Positions 39,703 to 54,717 are shown, counted from the stretch's first letter. The stretch: 64,000 nt of DNA from Pseudomonas fluorescens (GCF_902497995.1 NZ_CABVII010000001.1:186001-250000); one strand, 5' to 3'. Made by a program: numbers and translations. Notes: a model not told the origin generated them from the letters alone.

Positions 39703-40449
39703 ATGACTGTCTACTTCATTGGCGCAGGTCCCGGCGACCCGGAACTGATCACCGTCAAAGGCCAGCGGCTGATTCGCAGTTGCCCGGTGATCATCTATGC
39801 CGGCTCCCTGGTGCCCGCCGCGGTGCTCGAAGGCCATCAGGCCGAACAGCTGGTTAACAGCGCCGAACTGCACCTGGAACAGATCATCGATTTGATCAAG
39901 ACAGCCCATGCCAAGGGCCAGGATGTGGCGCGGGTGCATTCCGGCGATCCGAGCCTGTATGGGGCCATCGGCGAGCAGATTCGCTACCTGCGTGAACTCG
40001 ACATTGCCTTTGAAATCATTCCCGGCGTGACCGCGACGGCGGCTTGCGCGGCGCTTCTGGGTGCGGAGTTGACCTTGCCGGACGTGTCGCAGAGCGTGAT
40101 TCTGACCCGCTACGCCGACAAGACAGTCATGCCAGCCGGCGAAGAACTCGGCAGCCTGGCGCAGCATGGGGCGACCATGGCGATCCATCTGGGGGTCAAT
40201 CATCTAGAGAAGATCCTGGTCGAATTGCTGCCGCATTACGGCGCGGACTGCCCGATCGCGGTGATTCACCGGGCGACCTGGCCGGATCAGGATTGGGTGG
40301 TGGGTACGTTGGCGGATATTGCCGGGAAGGTTGAAGCGAAGGGGTTTCGGCGCACGGCGTTGATTCTGGTGGGCCGGGTGTTGGGGAGCGATCAGTTCAG
40401 TGAGTCATCGCTGTATCGCGCCGGGCATGCGCATTTGTATCGGCCATAG
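39703..40449 (+). CDS. cobM: Precorrin-4 C(11)-methyltransferase
   Basis: A 248-residue SAM-dependent uroporphyrin-III C/tetrapyrrole methyltransferase. The glycine loop is FIGAGPGDPELITVKG, with YAGSLVP, VARVHSGDPSLYGAIGEQ and IPGVTATAACAALLG. It adds the C-11 methyl group in the aerobic corrin pathway. AGGAAT is 10 nt upstream. It is 82 bp after cobE and probably in the same B12-repressed operon. Confidence 0.94.
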   Translation: MTVYFIGAGPGDPELITVKGQRLIRSCPVIIYAGSLVPAAVLEGHQAEQLVNSAELHLEQIIDLIKTAHAKGQDVARVHSGDPSLYGAIGEQIRYLRELDIAFEIIPGVTATAACAALLGAELTLPDVSQSVILTRYADKTVMPAGEELGSLAQHGATMAIHLGVNHLEKILVELLPHYGADCPIAVIHRATWPDQDWVVGTLADIAGKVEAKGFRRTALILVGRVLGSDQFSESSLYRAGHAHLYRP

Positions 40450-40525
40450 GGCGCCTTCGCGAGCAAGCCCGCTCCCACAGTTGATCGCATTCCAATGTGG
40501 GAGCGGGCTTGCTCGCGAAGGCGCC
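40450..40525. repeat. REPIN 10
   Basis: GCGCCTTCGCGAGCAAGCCC and the inverse GGGCTTGCTCGCGAAGGCGC, with a short spacer. Confidence 0.9.
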
Positions 40526-40541
40526 AGTGAACTTCACCCAT

Positions 40542-40574
40542 AAAAAAACGGCGCTCACGGGGCGCCGTTTTTCA
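40542..40574. terminator. Bidirectional intrinsic terminator between cobM and nfuA
   Basis: AAAAAAACGGCGC pairs with GGCGCCGTTTTT around CTCACG, with A and T runs on both sides, serving convergent cobM and nfuA. Confidence 0.85.
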
Positions 40575-40590
40575 TTTCGCAGCGAACACC

Positions 40591-41400
<810 letters not shown>

Positions 41401-41520
41401 TACTGCGGGTTGGTGGCGTGTCAACATGAGCCAGATTCATGCAAAACCGCAACATGCTCTAAAACCGCACAGGTTTGCTATCATCCCGGCCCTTCGTCAT
41501 GGTCTTTCCGAGTAGTCCCA

Positions 41521-45231
<3,711 letters not shown>

Positions 45232-45276
45232 AATTGCTGTGCTGGCCACAATTAATGCTGTGGTCAACACAGATCC

Positions 45277-45368
45277 CCTGTGGGAGCGGGCTTGCTCGCG
45301 AAAGCGGTGTAACAGTCAACGAAGATGTTGAATGTCATGGCCCCTTCGCGAGCAAGCCCGCTCCCACA
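45277..45368. repeat. REPIN 12
   Basis: GGAGCGGGCTTGCTCGCGAA and TTCGCGAGCAAGCCCGCTCC flank about 42 bp downstream of metH. Confidence 0.9.
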
Positions 45369-45431
45369 TTAGGTTTGTGCATGTCGTGGATTGTCTATGC
45401 TTACCTTTCACACATCAGTGACGAGGGGTTT

Positions 45432-45653
45432 ATGGACGATCCAGTCGACAACAACAAGCCACCCACCTTCTGGCAAATGCTGCACAGCGTCATGGCTGCG
45501 GCGTTCGGAGTGCAAAGCGGGAAGAACCGGGCTCGCGACTTCACTCACGGCAAGCCGAGTCATTTCGTGATCCTGGGGGTTCTGTTCACGGCGGTATTCG
45601 CCCTGACCCTGTTCGGCATCGTCAAACTGGTGCTGCTTCTGGCCGGGACTTGA
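45432..45653 (+). CDS. Small membrane protein, DUF2970-like
   Basis: A 73-residue protein: a soluble N-terminus with FWQMLHSVMAAAFGVQSGKNR, the DUF2970 signature, then one C-terminal membrane helix (ILGVLFTAVFALTLFGIVKL). Function unknown. ATG 45432 has GAGGGG 8 nt upstream. Confidence 0.8.
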   Translation: MDDPVDNNKPPTFWQMLHSVMAAAFGVQSGKNRARDFTHGKPSHFVILGVLFTAVFALTLFGIVKLVLLLAGT

Positions 45654-45675
45654 TGCCTGATCCAGTGCAAATACC

Positions 45676-46761
45676 TCAGTGCATCAAGGTTTGCAGGCTG
45701 AACGGGTAGCGATACGACGCCGGCTGTCCCTTGGCCGAGAGCTTGAGAAAATTCACACCGTAATCCTGCCTGCCACCCAGCTCCAGCAGGCGCCTGGCTT
45801 GTGCCCGATCAATCAGCTGCAACAACGGAATCTGCCGGTCGCGTCCGCCGTACTGACCGAAATCCACGCCCTGGTCGTAGTCATGCAACTGCACGAGCGC
45901 CCAACCGCCCAGACTGAAATGCCCACCCAGCAGCACGCTCAGTCGACCGTCCAACAGCGCTTGCAAGGCAGCGGGTGAATGGTTGATGGCGCCGAACAGT
46001 GCGTCCTTTCCAGGTTGGCCTCCGGCTTCGGCATACGCTTGCATGACCCCCAAGGCCATTTCGTCATTGGCCGACCATACCAACGAAACCTTCGGGTAGC
46101 GTTTGAACAACAATCCGGCCTGCTCGTAGGCCCGCTCCCGGGTCCAGCCGCCATACACCAACTGGCGCAAACGCACTTCAGGGTGTTCGGTCAGGGCGCG
46201 CATCATGCCTTTCTCCCGCAACTGCGCCGCCGGTGTCACCTTCAGACCGGAAAATGCCAGCAGCTCAATGACTTGGCCGGGGGCTGCCGGGGGATGCAGG
46301 CGAATCAGCTCCTTGAGCATCAGGTAGCCGCCCTCCTCGTCGTTGGGCACCAGGCTGCCCAGCCAATCGGGATATTTTTCAGGCTGCGAGCCAAGCAAGC
46401 TCATCTGGCCCGGGGTCAGCGCATTATTGACCATGAACAGTTTTACGCCACTGCCTTGCGCCATACGCAGGATTTCGAGGGCGACGTACTGCTCGTTGAC
46501 GAACACCAGATAGTCCGGCCGGTCTGGCCCTTGCAAGGCTTCACGAGCCTGCGCCAGGGTGGTTTCAGCGAGATGGTCGGCGTACTGAATGCGCAAATCC
46601 ATGGCCAGGTCCTTGGCTGCGGCCTGCATGAACTGCGAGTAACTGACCCAAAAAGCCTCGCTGGTGGTTGCTGGATTCAGGAACAACACTGAAGCCGCCT
46701 GGGCACAGGGTCCCATGACCATCCCCAGCGCCAGTAATACGCCACAGAGAAACTTCAACAT
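45676..46761 (-). CDS. Periplasmic sugar-binding-like protein (substrate-binding domain, peripla_BP_4 type)
   Basis: A 361-residue exported protein (signal peptide MLKFLCGVLLALGMVMGPCA, cleavage after AQA). It has a type I periplasmic-binding fold: ASVLFLNPATTSEAFW, KGMMRALTEHPEVRLRQL, VWSANDEMALGVMQA. No ABC transporter genes are next to it, so it may feed a distant transporter or a sensor. I chose the ATG at 46761 because it starts the signal peptide; the frame extends upstream without support. Confidence 0.8.
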   Translation of the reverse strand: MLKFLCGVLLALGMVMGPCAQAASVLFLNPATTSEAFWVSYSQFMQAAAKDLAMDLRIQYADHLAETTLAQAREALQGPDRPDYLVFVNEQYVALEILRMAQGSGVKLFMVNNALTPGQMSLLGSQPEKYPDWLGSLVPNDEEGGYLMLKELIRLHPPAAPGQVIELLAFSGLKVTPAAQLREKGMMRALTEHPEVRLRQLVYGGWTRERAYEQAGLLFKRYPKVSLVWSANDEMALGVMQAYAEAGGQPGKDALFGAINHSPAALQALLDGRLSVLLGGHFSLGGWALVQLHDYDQGVDFGQYGGRDRQIPLLQLIDRAQARRLLELGGRQDYGVNFLKLSAKGQPASYRYPFSLQTLMH

Positions 46762-46875
46762 TGATCGTCCGAGCCCCGAAAATTCACCGCACATTCCAGT
46801 CAGCGAACCCCCGTAAAACGGCGTTGGATCCGGATTGTGTCCGACCATCGTCGAGACGAGCCCGGACAAGGTCCA

Positions 46876-46989
46876 TTATTGATGACTGACCCAGAATACC
46901 GCAGTGCCCACGACCAGGATGATCAGGAACAGGATGGCCCAGGCATCCACCGTACTATCGGGTTTTGTGACTTTGGTAGGGTTGCTCAT
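46876..46989 (-). CDS. Small single-pass membrane protein (37 aa), hypothetical
   Basis: MSNPTKVTKPDSTVDAWAIL is followed by a hydrophobic helix (FLIILVVGTAVFWV) and SHQ. AAGAGGCGATGCA before the ATG contains a good ribosome site. A charged N-terminus plus a single C-terminal helix is typical of regulatory miniproteins. It is read divergently from cysI. I do not recognise a named family. Confidence 0.6.
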   Translation of the reverse strand: MSNPTKVTKPDSTVDAWAILFLIILVVGTAVFWVSHQ

Positions 46990-47284
46990 TGCATCGCCTC
47001 TTGTCGGTTTTATCGGTGATTGCATAAAGACTCGACCACAGTTAAGACGATGATTGCCCTCATCACAACCAGGGGCTTTGCAACAACGATTCTCATTAGT
47101 CCTTTTGGTTCTTTGCATATACTCAAACATCACTTTTGCGCATAACTGCAAACTGGTATCTTGCCCCGGCTCCGTAGGGAGTGCGCGGCCGTGCGCGCAG
47201 AATTGCCGAGGCAGTATCGGAGACTTCAGCAAAGCGAAAAACGCAACTGGATCCGACCGGCCCAAGCCTGAGAACAGGACTTAT

Positions 47285-48943
47285 ATGTACGTATACGACG
47301 AGTACGATCAGCGGATCATCGAGGACCGCGTCAAGCAGTTCCGTGATCAGACCCGACGCTATCTGGCAGGCGAGCTGAGCGAAGAAGAATTCCGCCCTTT
47401 GCGCCTGCAGAACGGGCTTTATATCCAGCGTTTCGCGCCGATGTTGCGGGTAGCGGTGCCTTACGGCCAACTGACTTCGCGCCAGACGCGAATGATGGCC
47501 AAAATCGCTCGCGACTATGACAAGGGCTATGCCCACATCAGTACCCGGCAGAACGTGCAGTTCAACTGGCCGGCGCTGGAAGACATCCCGGACATCCTCG
47601 CTGAACTGGCGACCGTGCAGATGCACGCGATCCAGACCAGCGGCAACTGCCTGCGCAACGTCACCACCGACCAGTTCGCCGGTGTCGCCGCCGACGAGTT
47701 GATCGATCCGCGCCCATGGTGCGAGATCGTCCGCCAGTGGACGACATTCCACCCGGAATTCGCTTACTTGCCGCGCAAGTTCAAGATTGCGATCAACGGG
47801 TCCACGTCCGACCGTGCCGCCATCGAAGTCCATGACATCGGCCTGGAGGCGGTACATAACGCCGCGGGCGAAATCGGCTTCCGTGTGCTGGTCGGTGGCG
47901 GCCTGGGCCGGACGCCGGTGGTGGGCGCATTCATCAATGAGTTCCTGCCGTGGCAGGACCTGTTGAGCTACCTCGACGCCATTCTGCGGGTCTACAACCG
48001 CTACGGCCGTCGTGACAACAAGTACAAGGCGCGGATCAAGATTCTGGTCAAGGCCCTGACGCCTGAAGTCTTCGCGCAAAAAGTCGACGCGGAAATGGAA
48101 CACCTGCGCGGTGGCCAGACCACGTTGACCGAGGCCGAAGTGCATCGCGTCGCCAAGCACTTCGTCGATCCCCAGTACAAGGCGCTGGACAACCAGAGCG
48201 CCGCACTCGCCGAGCTCGACCGGCAGCACCCGGGCTTTGCCCGCTGGCGCACCCGCAATACCCTGGCCCACAAGAAGCCGGGCTATGTGGCGGTGACCCT
48301 GTCCCTGAAGCCGACCGGCGTTGCCCCGGGCGACATCACCGACAAACAGCTCGACGCCGTGGCCGACTTGGCCGAGCGTTACAGCTTCGGTCAGCTGCGC
48401 ACTTCCCACGAGCAGAACATCATTCTGGCCGACGTGGAACAGGACCGGTTGTTCGAGATGTGGGGCGAACTGCGCGAGCAAGGCTTCGCCACGCCGAACA
48501 TCGGCTTGCTGACCGATATCATCTGCTGCCCGGGCGGCGATTTCTGCTCCCTGGCCAACGCCAAGTCGATCCCGATCGCCGAATCGATCCAGCGCCGTTT
48601 CGACGACCTGGACTATCTGTTCGACATCGGCGAACTGGACCTGAACATCTCCGGTTGCATGAACGCCTGTGGTCACCACCACGTTGGCCACATCGGCATC
48701 CTCGGAGTCGACAAGAAAGGCGAAGAGTTCTACCAGGTGTCCCTGGGTGGCAGCGGCACTCGCGATGCGAGCCTGGGCAAGATCCTCGGCCCGTCCTTCG
48801 CCCAGGACGCCATGCCTGACGTGATCGAGAAGCTGATCGACGTGTACATCGAACAACGTACCGAAGACGAGCGCTTCATCGACACCTATCAGCGTATTGG
48901 CATCGACCTCTTCAAGGAGCGCGTCTATGCAGCGAATAATTAA
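47285..48943 (+). CDS. cysI: Sulfite/nitrite reductase hemoprotein, CysI type
   Basis: Reduces sulfite to sulfide in cysteine biosynthesis. A 552-residue two-repeat siroheme enzyme. The siroheme and 4Fe-4S cysteines are in IICCPGGDFCSLANAKS and ISGCMNACGHHHVGHIG, and the ferredoxin-like half-domain has YAHISTRQNVQFNW. I chose ATG 47285 (MYVYDEYDQR). The gene overlaps the next by 17 bp. This CysI/DUF934 pairing replaces the enterobacterial cysJIH layout. Confidence 0.95.
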   Translation: MYVYDEYDQRIIEDRVKQFRDQTRRYLAGELSEEEFRPLRLQNGLYIQRFAPMLRVAVPYGQLTSRQTRMMAKIARDYDKGYAHISTRQNVQFNWPALEDIPDILAELATVQMHAIQTSGNCLRNVTTDQFAGVAADELIDPRPWCEIVRQWTTFHPEFAYLPRKFKIAINGSTSDRAAIEVHDIGLEAVHNAAGEIGFRVLVGGGLGRTPVVGAFINEFLPWQDLLSYLDAILRVYNRYGRRDNKYKARIKILVKALTPEVFAQKVDAEMEHLRGGQTTLTEAEVHRVAKHFVDPQYKALDNQSAALAELDRQHPGFARWRTRNTLAHKKPGYVAVTLSLKPTGVAPGDITDKQLDAVADLAERYSFGQLRTSHEQNIILADVEQDRLFEMWGELREQGFATPNIGLLTDIICCPGGDFCSLANAKSIPIAESIQRRFDDLDYLFDIGELDLNISGCMNACGHHHVGHIGILGVDKKGEEFYQVSLGGSGTRDASLGKILGPSFAQDAMPDVIEKLIDVYIEQRTEDERFIDTYQRIGIDLFKERVYAANN

Positions 48944-49421
48944 GAACAACGAAGTCGTCGACGAAACCTGGCACTTGTTGCCGAAGGACTTCAACATCGA
49001 CGAGATCAGCAACTGCGACGACTACATCGTCCCGCTGCAGCTGTGGCGCGAACACAGCCGTATGCTCAAGGCCCGCGATGGCGGCCTGGGTGTGTGGCTG
49101 GACGCCGACGAAGAAGCCGAAGAAATCGGTGACGACGTGGATCAGTTCCAGGTCATCGCCCTGAACTTCCCGGCCTTCACCGATGGCCGCAATTACTCCA
49201 ACGCCCGCCTGCTGCGTGACCGTTATGGTTTCAAGGGCGAACTGCGGGCGATCGGCGATGTGCTGCGTGATCAGTTGTTTTACTTGCGTCGCTGTGGATT
49301 CGATGCCTTTGCCTTGCGCGCCGACAAAGACCCCTATGAAGCCCTGGAAAGTCTCAAGGACTTCTCGGTGACCTATCAGGCCGCCACCGACGAACCGCTG
49401 CCGCTGTTCCGTCGCCGCTGA
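48927..49421 (+). CDS. DUF934 family protein, sulfite reductase partner
   Basis: A 164-residue conserved protein (RIIKNNEVVDETWHLL, FPAFTDGRNYSNARLLRDRYG, GFDAFALRADKDPYEAL). It is almost always encoded next to CysI-type sulfite reductase in pseudomonads, here overlapping its 3' end, and may supply electrons or assembly help. Function is inferred from context. An intrinsic terminator follows. Confidence 0.88.
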   Translation: MQRIIKNNEVVDETWHLLPKDFNIDEISNCDDYIVPLQLWREHSRMLKARDGGLGVWLDADEEAEEIGDDVDQFQVIALNFPAFTDGRNYSNARLLRDRYGFKGELRAIGDVLRDQLFYLRRCGFDAFALRADKDPYEALESLKDFSVTYQAATDEPLPLFRRR

Positions 49422-49426
49422 ACACA

Positions 49427-49462
49427 TAAAGCCTTGACCCAAAACGGGGTCAGGGCTTTATG
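49427..49462 (+). terminator. Intrinsic terminator after cysI-DUF934
   Basis: AAAGCCTTGACCC pairs with GGGTCAGGGCTTT (one mismatch) around AAAAC/G, with flanking A/T. It may also serve the convergent large gene. Confidence 0.8.
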
Positions 49463-49516
49463 TTTGTACAGCGCTGCATAGAAATGCCCGAATCAGCACA
49501 TCTCTACCGTAAGTTG

Positions 49517-52500
49517 TTACGGATGACCCGCTTCGATCGGAAACGGTCGCCCCATCGCCACCCAATCGGTGTAAAGCTTCGCTCGGTTTTCCAGCGCTGT
49601 GAATAGGACAAATGGATTATCAGCATCGACTTCGGCCACTTCGATATCCGGAGTCAGTCGCGTCCACAACTCCTCGGAAGCATCTGCTTCATCCAACAGT
49701 CGCCAGACCCTGGCTTGAAGCGTCAGATAGTCCACACGAAAATCCGCCGTCAAAACCAGACCGTCCATGACTCTCAAGAAGCGCGTGCCCAGCGGTTTGG
49801 CTGCCAACCTTTGCCAAATCAATCGCCTGGCCTGTTGTTGCTCTGCATTGCTCTCATGCAACCACTCGACGACCTCGCCGTAGTGGGGGCCGGGCTCGCT
49901 TAGCCACAGGTTGATCCCTGTCTGGTGTCGATGCTCCACCAGCCGTAACAGCGTATCCTCGTTGCTCAACGGATTGCCATGCAGCAGCACCCGGTCCCGG
50001 CTGATCGCCTGGTTCACAATGGCCGGAGGCACCCGGGTAATAGCGTTGTTTCGCAGGTCCAGCCGGTCCAGGCACGGTTGATCCCCGATCCCGATCGGGC
50101 ATGCGTTAATACGAGTGTTACTCAGGTTCAGCCACCGCAAATCATTCATTCCCTGCACCAGGGGTGGGACCTCTAGCGGGTTGTCGCTCAAATCCAGCCA
50201 TTGCAGATGAGGTATTTCCCGTAGACGTGAGGCCGTCGCGTGGGTGAACTTCATTTCTGTGCTCCTGAGGTTCAATGATGTCAATTGACGCAATCGTGTG
50301 ATCTGAGGGGGCAGTACGCTTTCCAGATTGCCGTCGATATCGGGAAGACGAAGATCGACGCCTTCCAGATTCAACGTGCGCAGGTTAGGAAAAGATTCAA
50401 GAAAATCATTCAGACTCTCGCGCACGACCAAATGAAATCTGCGCATCGACAGCTCGGTCACATCGTCAAGGTGAACATTTATCGCGGGCAATCGATGGAA
50501 ATCCTCAAAGTCCATGTCCATCTTGAAACCGGTCAAGTGACTGCCTGAATAATGACTCCCTTCTTGCGGAGCACGTTTTTGCCAGATATCAACCATCTCA
50601 TCAGCCAGTTCAATCCTTGTTTCGCGTTCGCGCTGTATCGTGTCTTGCAGCAACCTCACGTTATGCGCCGCAATCTGCAAGTGATCCATACCCTGCGCTT
50701 CAATGTCATCGGCGGTGAGAAACTCAATCTCCGTGTCTTCGACGTCGTCAGCCGCTTGATCGAGCCAATGGTTCAAATCGGTGTTCAATTGCTCAAGTTG
50801 CTGTCTCAACCCATCAATATGCGCCTGGGCGCCTGGCCCTGCTCCCAGGAGCATCTCATCGACCTGCGCATTGGAGAATTCGGGGTAGATATCCTTGAGT
50901 TGCAGCCGCATTGTTTCGTGTGTCAACGCCTCGGCCTGTGGCGTTGTCGGAAACCCTCCCCCCCTGAGTCCCTGGGCTTCAAAGGGTAGCCTGCTGTCCA
51001 TCCTGCCTGACCCGAGCATGAAATCAGACCGGGCCATTGCCTGATCAGCGATTTTGAGCCGCAACTCACTGACCGGATCCGGGGACGTCAGGTGCAACGC
51101 TGAACGCTCATCGTCGGACAAGACCCCGAGAACCGCCCCGTAGAAGCCTGTTTGCCGGCCCTGGTGCAGATAATGGTTTCCCGTCTTGATCAGGCGCCGG
51201 ACGTTCGGTGCTTCGAGTGGGCCGCTACGGTCGAGCACCCGTCCGATGGCCGACCGATCGAGCACGTCGATGCGCAGATTCTTCGGCCATCCGGGCAGGT
51301 TCTTGAGCGAGTGCAAAGCCAGCGTGTCCGACTCCGGGCTGAGTACCGAGCGAAGGTACAAGCCCTCATAGGCCCGGTTGAGCCGCACGTGCTGCTGATA
51401 CTGGCGGGCCTTGCTGTCCAGGCGCTTGAACACCTGCAGGGTCTCGGTGGTGTCGGGCGGTCTCTGGATGTCCACGCCATAGCGGTCGAGGATTTGTTCG
51501 ATGGCGCTTTTTGGCAGGCCGGGGTATTGGCGCTGAAACAACCGGACCCATTCATTCCCGGAACGTTGAAGCGTTTCATAGCGTTTATTGAACAGTTCTG
51601 GAGACCCGGCCGGCCCAAGTTCCTGATCGATCTTGAACCGGCTGATCGTATCGGCCAACAAGGGTGTCGGTGGGCGCCCGGTTTGCATCAGGCGCAGCAT
51701 GTCGTCATCGATCGCGCTGACCTTGCCGATCTGTGCGAGCGTTTCATCACTGAAAGAGGCGACCGAGGGGCCAACTCCGCGCAGGAGTGCCAGTCGGGTC
51801 GGCAGGGGAAGGATCGGTTGCACGGACGGCTCTGATACAGGGGTAACACTCGATGCCGCAGAAGCTTCGCCAGGCTCGTGATCTCTTTTCGTCAGCGCGC
51901 CGATATCAGCGGCTTCGCCCTCCGCCAACGCTGCGATACCGGCCACTGGCAGCGCATTGAGCAAGCCAAACACCGTACGCGTCACGCCCGCCGAACGCTG
52001 GTCCGCCGTTTCACCGTTTATCGCCTGATCCAGGCCATAACCGGCATCGATAAGCCCCGCTAATGCGAGCAGTCCCTCGCCACCCGGAATAAACAACGCC
52101 AGAGCACCGTACCGGTTGATCCACTGCACAACCGGTTCGACGACGGCGCTCAAACTATCGCGATTGACCTGTGCGTCGTCACGAATGGTTTTGACGCTGG
52201 CCAGTGCCGCCTGTTTCATTGTCAGAACCAGTTGCGCAAAAGGGTCAGTTCCTGTTGGCGAGTCATCAAAGCCGATGTACTGGGCAGGATCCCAGTAGCC
52301 GTCATTGTTGAAGAACCCGGCCTCTTTGGTCAGCCGATGTACTCGGGGATAGATCGCCATGCCATCCAGTGCGGTCACAACCCCTGCGTGAAAGGTACCG
52401 TCTGCGCGATCTTCATCGGCAAAGTGGGCGGCCAATGCCTGTTTCGTTTCACTGTCGCCTCCCTGCGTCACAACCCATTGGCGCAGTTGTCCGGCATGGG

Positions 52501-53385
52501 TGAAATCATGCAGCGGTGAAGAGTTGCCGGGTACGTACATCAATATTTGGGCGCTGGGCGGGCGGCGGAAGATCCAGATATCAGTCGCGGTGTAACGATA
52601 AAGCTTCAAGCGGCTTGCCTTGACCGCGGAGGGTGCCGTGGTGGGTGCTTGCAGCTGATCGATCGCCAGTGTTTCCCATGTTTGATCAGCCGATAGTCCT
52701 GCCGCCAGCAACGCGAGCTTCAGGCCTTCCCCAGTCAGCCGTTGCTCATGACGCTGCAACCAGGCACTCATTACAAAAGCCGCCTTGACCGACGTCCTCA
52801 AGGCATAAGGCGCGGGCGCCACGACTGCCTCGTCCGAAGGCCACGCTCGATCAAGGTAGGCACTGTATAGCGTCTGCAATCGCAGTTCCCAGACCCACTT
52901 TTTGACATCGGCCGGGCGCAACGCGATCTGGGTGTCCGGTCCGTAAATTTGCGGAACGGTTTGCCGATAGATGCCTTCATAGGTCTGGTGGTTGCCGCTG
53001 CCGTGGTCGGCGAACTCATCGACCTGCTCCACAATGCGAACAGACGGGCCGATGTCAGGCGGGGGAATGCCGTTTCACCGAATCGCCCGTCACCCACGGC
53101 CTGGTAATTCAAAAGCAACGCTTGCAGCAAAGATTGGGAGCTTGCAACTTGCCCCTGGTGGATACCGGCTTGTGCAGGATGACCCTTGTAGTCGTAATCA
53201 AGCGTGACCAGGAGGGTGGTCTGCGGGTCGATGTCCTGCCCCCATTGTTCCTTGATCTGGCGCTCGCCAAACTGGGCGGGGGTTTGTGGCAGCGCGAGGT
53301 CCACGATACCTTTGAGTTCGTTGCGCATTTGCCAGGTCGGCGTCGGATGAGGGCGGGCTACTTCATCATGAGGGAGCTCTTTCAT
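49517..53385 (-). pseudogene. Large LRR toxin/effector-like protein (dermonecrotic-toxin-like N-terminus), frameshifted
   Basis: Two frames join to make one protein of about 1289 residues if a single base is restored. The N-terminal frame starts at ATG 53385 (MKELPHDEVARPHP). It reaches LLNYQAVGDGRFGETAFP and is lost in a run of five C at about 53071-53075; a sixth C would give PPPDIGPSVRIVEQVDEFAD and continue in the long frame (stop at 49517). Features: a dermonecrotic-toxin-like region found in many Pseudomonas (HGSGNHQTYEGIYRQTVPQI), a hydrophobic segment (IPGGEGLLALAGLIDAGYGL) and five LRRs (LRTLNLEG, LTSLNLRS, LQWLDLSDNP, LRWLNLSN, LDRLDLRNN). The end is short, with no NEL ubiquitin-ligase domain that I can recognise. 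Likely a secreted anti-host or antibacterial effector; inference. Confidence 0.7.
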
Positions 53386-53515
53386 GGTGCAATCCATTGC
53401 AGTTAATTGAGGTCTTTTACATTAACCCTCATCAGCTAAATGAAAAGCAGGAAAGGGTCCGCCCCCCTCTCGGAAAAGTCTTCAATGCAAAAAGAAATAC
53501 ACCGTCAGGCATGAC

Positions 53516-53538
53516 GAAACCGGGTTTGGCCCGGTTTC
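53516..53538. terminator. Hairpin in the 308-bp gap upstream of the LRR gene
   Basis: GAAACCGGG-TTTGG-CCCGGTTTC is a perfect 9-bp stem. The gap 53386-53694 also holds the sohB terminator; I find no gene in it. Confidence 0.45.
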
Positions 53539-53650
53539 GTTGCAACAGATCAGCGTTCAGCATTTTTAATAAAAGTGCGAATAACCGAGGAACGATACTC
53601 CAACGCTTCAAACCCTATATACCGCACCGGATTCCATTCATGGGTGCAAA

Positions 53651-53683
53651 GCGCCTTGTTGCCGAAAACCGGCAACAAGGCGC
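53651..53683 (-). terminator. Intrinsic terminator of sohB
   Basis: GCGCCTTGTTGCCG pairs with CGGCAACAAGGCGC (14-bp stem, AAAAC loop), 12 nt past the sohB stop; on the minus strand it is followed by TTTGC. Confidence 0.75.
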
Positions 53684-53694
53684 TCATGAGGTTT

Positions 53695-54717
53695 TTACCA
53701 GAAGCGTTGCTGAGTCAACCGGCTCCACCAGGACAGCAAGACTCGGTCCACCGACCCGCTGGCCGCCATGCCAATGCGCTCCTGCAGGCTTTTACGTTCA
53801 GCGTAATGCAGGTGATAAAGTTCGGATTTCTTCGCCCGTTCGGCGAGGTACTCATCGCTGGTCTTGAGTTCATCTACCAGTTGCTTGTCCATCGCCGCGA
53901 CGCCCAGCCAGACTTCACCGGTGGCGACCTTGTCGATGTCCAGTTGCGGGCGGTAACGCGAGACAAAGTTCTTGAATAGCTGATGGGTAATGTCCAGGTC
54001 TTCCTGAAACTTCTCCCGGCCCTTCGAGGTGTTTTCACCAAACACGGTCAGGGTGCGTTTGTATTCGCCGGCGGTCAGGACTTCGAAGTCGATGTCGTGC
54101 TTTTTCAGCAAGCGGTTGACGTTGGGCAATTGCGCCACCACGCCGATCGAGCCGAGGATCGCGAACGGCGCACTGATGATCTTCTCGCCGATGCACGCCA
54201 TCATGTAACCGCCGCTGGCCGCGACCTTGTCGATGCACACGGTCAACGGCACACCCGCGTCGCGAATGCGCGCCAGTTGCGAGGACGCCAGGCCATAGCT
54301 GTGAACCATGCCGCCGCCGCTTTCCAGACGCAACACCACTTCATCCTTTGGGGTGGCGAGGGTCAGCAGCGCGGTGATTTCGTGACGCAGGCTTTCAGTG
54401 GCCGAGGCCTTGATATCGCCATCGAAATCGAGCACGAATACCCGGGATTTGGCCTCGGGCTTTTTCTTTTGATTTTTCTCGGATTTGGCTTCGACCTTGC
54501 GCAGGGCCTTGAGTTGATCCTTGTCGAGCAAGGTCTGCTCCAGACGCTCGCGCAGCCCCTTGTAAAAATCATTGAGTTTACTGACTTGCAACTGGCCGGC
54601 GGTTTTGCGTCGACCTTTGCTGCGCAACGCCGCAAAACTGGCCAGGACCACCAGGATGGCGACCACCAGTGTCACGGTTTTAGCCAGGAAAATGGCGAAC
54701 TCGGCAAAAAACTCCAC
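53695..54717 (-). CDS. sohB: Inner-membrane protease SohB (signal peptide peptidase family)
   Basis: A 340-residue S49 peptidase. There is one N-terminal membrane helix (FLAKTVTLVVAILVVLASFA) and a charged linker. The peptidase domain has VVLRLESGGGMVHSYGLASS, the nucleophile in AASGGYMMACIGEKI and LGSIGVVAQ. The catalytic Lys lies further on (GEYKRTLTVFGENT). It degrades signal peptides or membrane fragments. Monocistronic with its own terminator. Confidence 0.93.
   Translation of the reverse strand: MEFFAEFAIFLAKTVTLVVAILVVLASFAALRSKGRRKTAGQLQVSKLNDFYKGLRERLEQTLLDKDQLKALRKVEAKSEKNQKKKPEAKSRVFVLDFDGDIKASATESLRHEITALLTLATPKDEVVLRLESGGGMVHSYGLASSQLARIRDAGVPLTVCIDKVAASGGYMMACIGEKIISAPFAILGSIGVVAQLPNVNRLLKKHDIDFEVLTAGEYKRTLTVFGENTSKGREKFQEDLDITHQLFKNFVSRYRPQLDIDKVATGEVWLGVAAMDKQLVDELKTSDEYLAERAKKSELYHLHYAERKSLQERIGMAASGSVDRVLLSWWSRLTQQRFW

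Noticed and set aside
47123..49012. 629-codon open frame antisense to cysI
   Set aside because: Shadow of cysI, which has complete siroheme motifs; the antisense translation matches no family.
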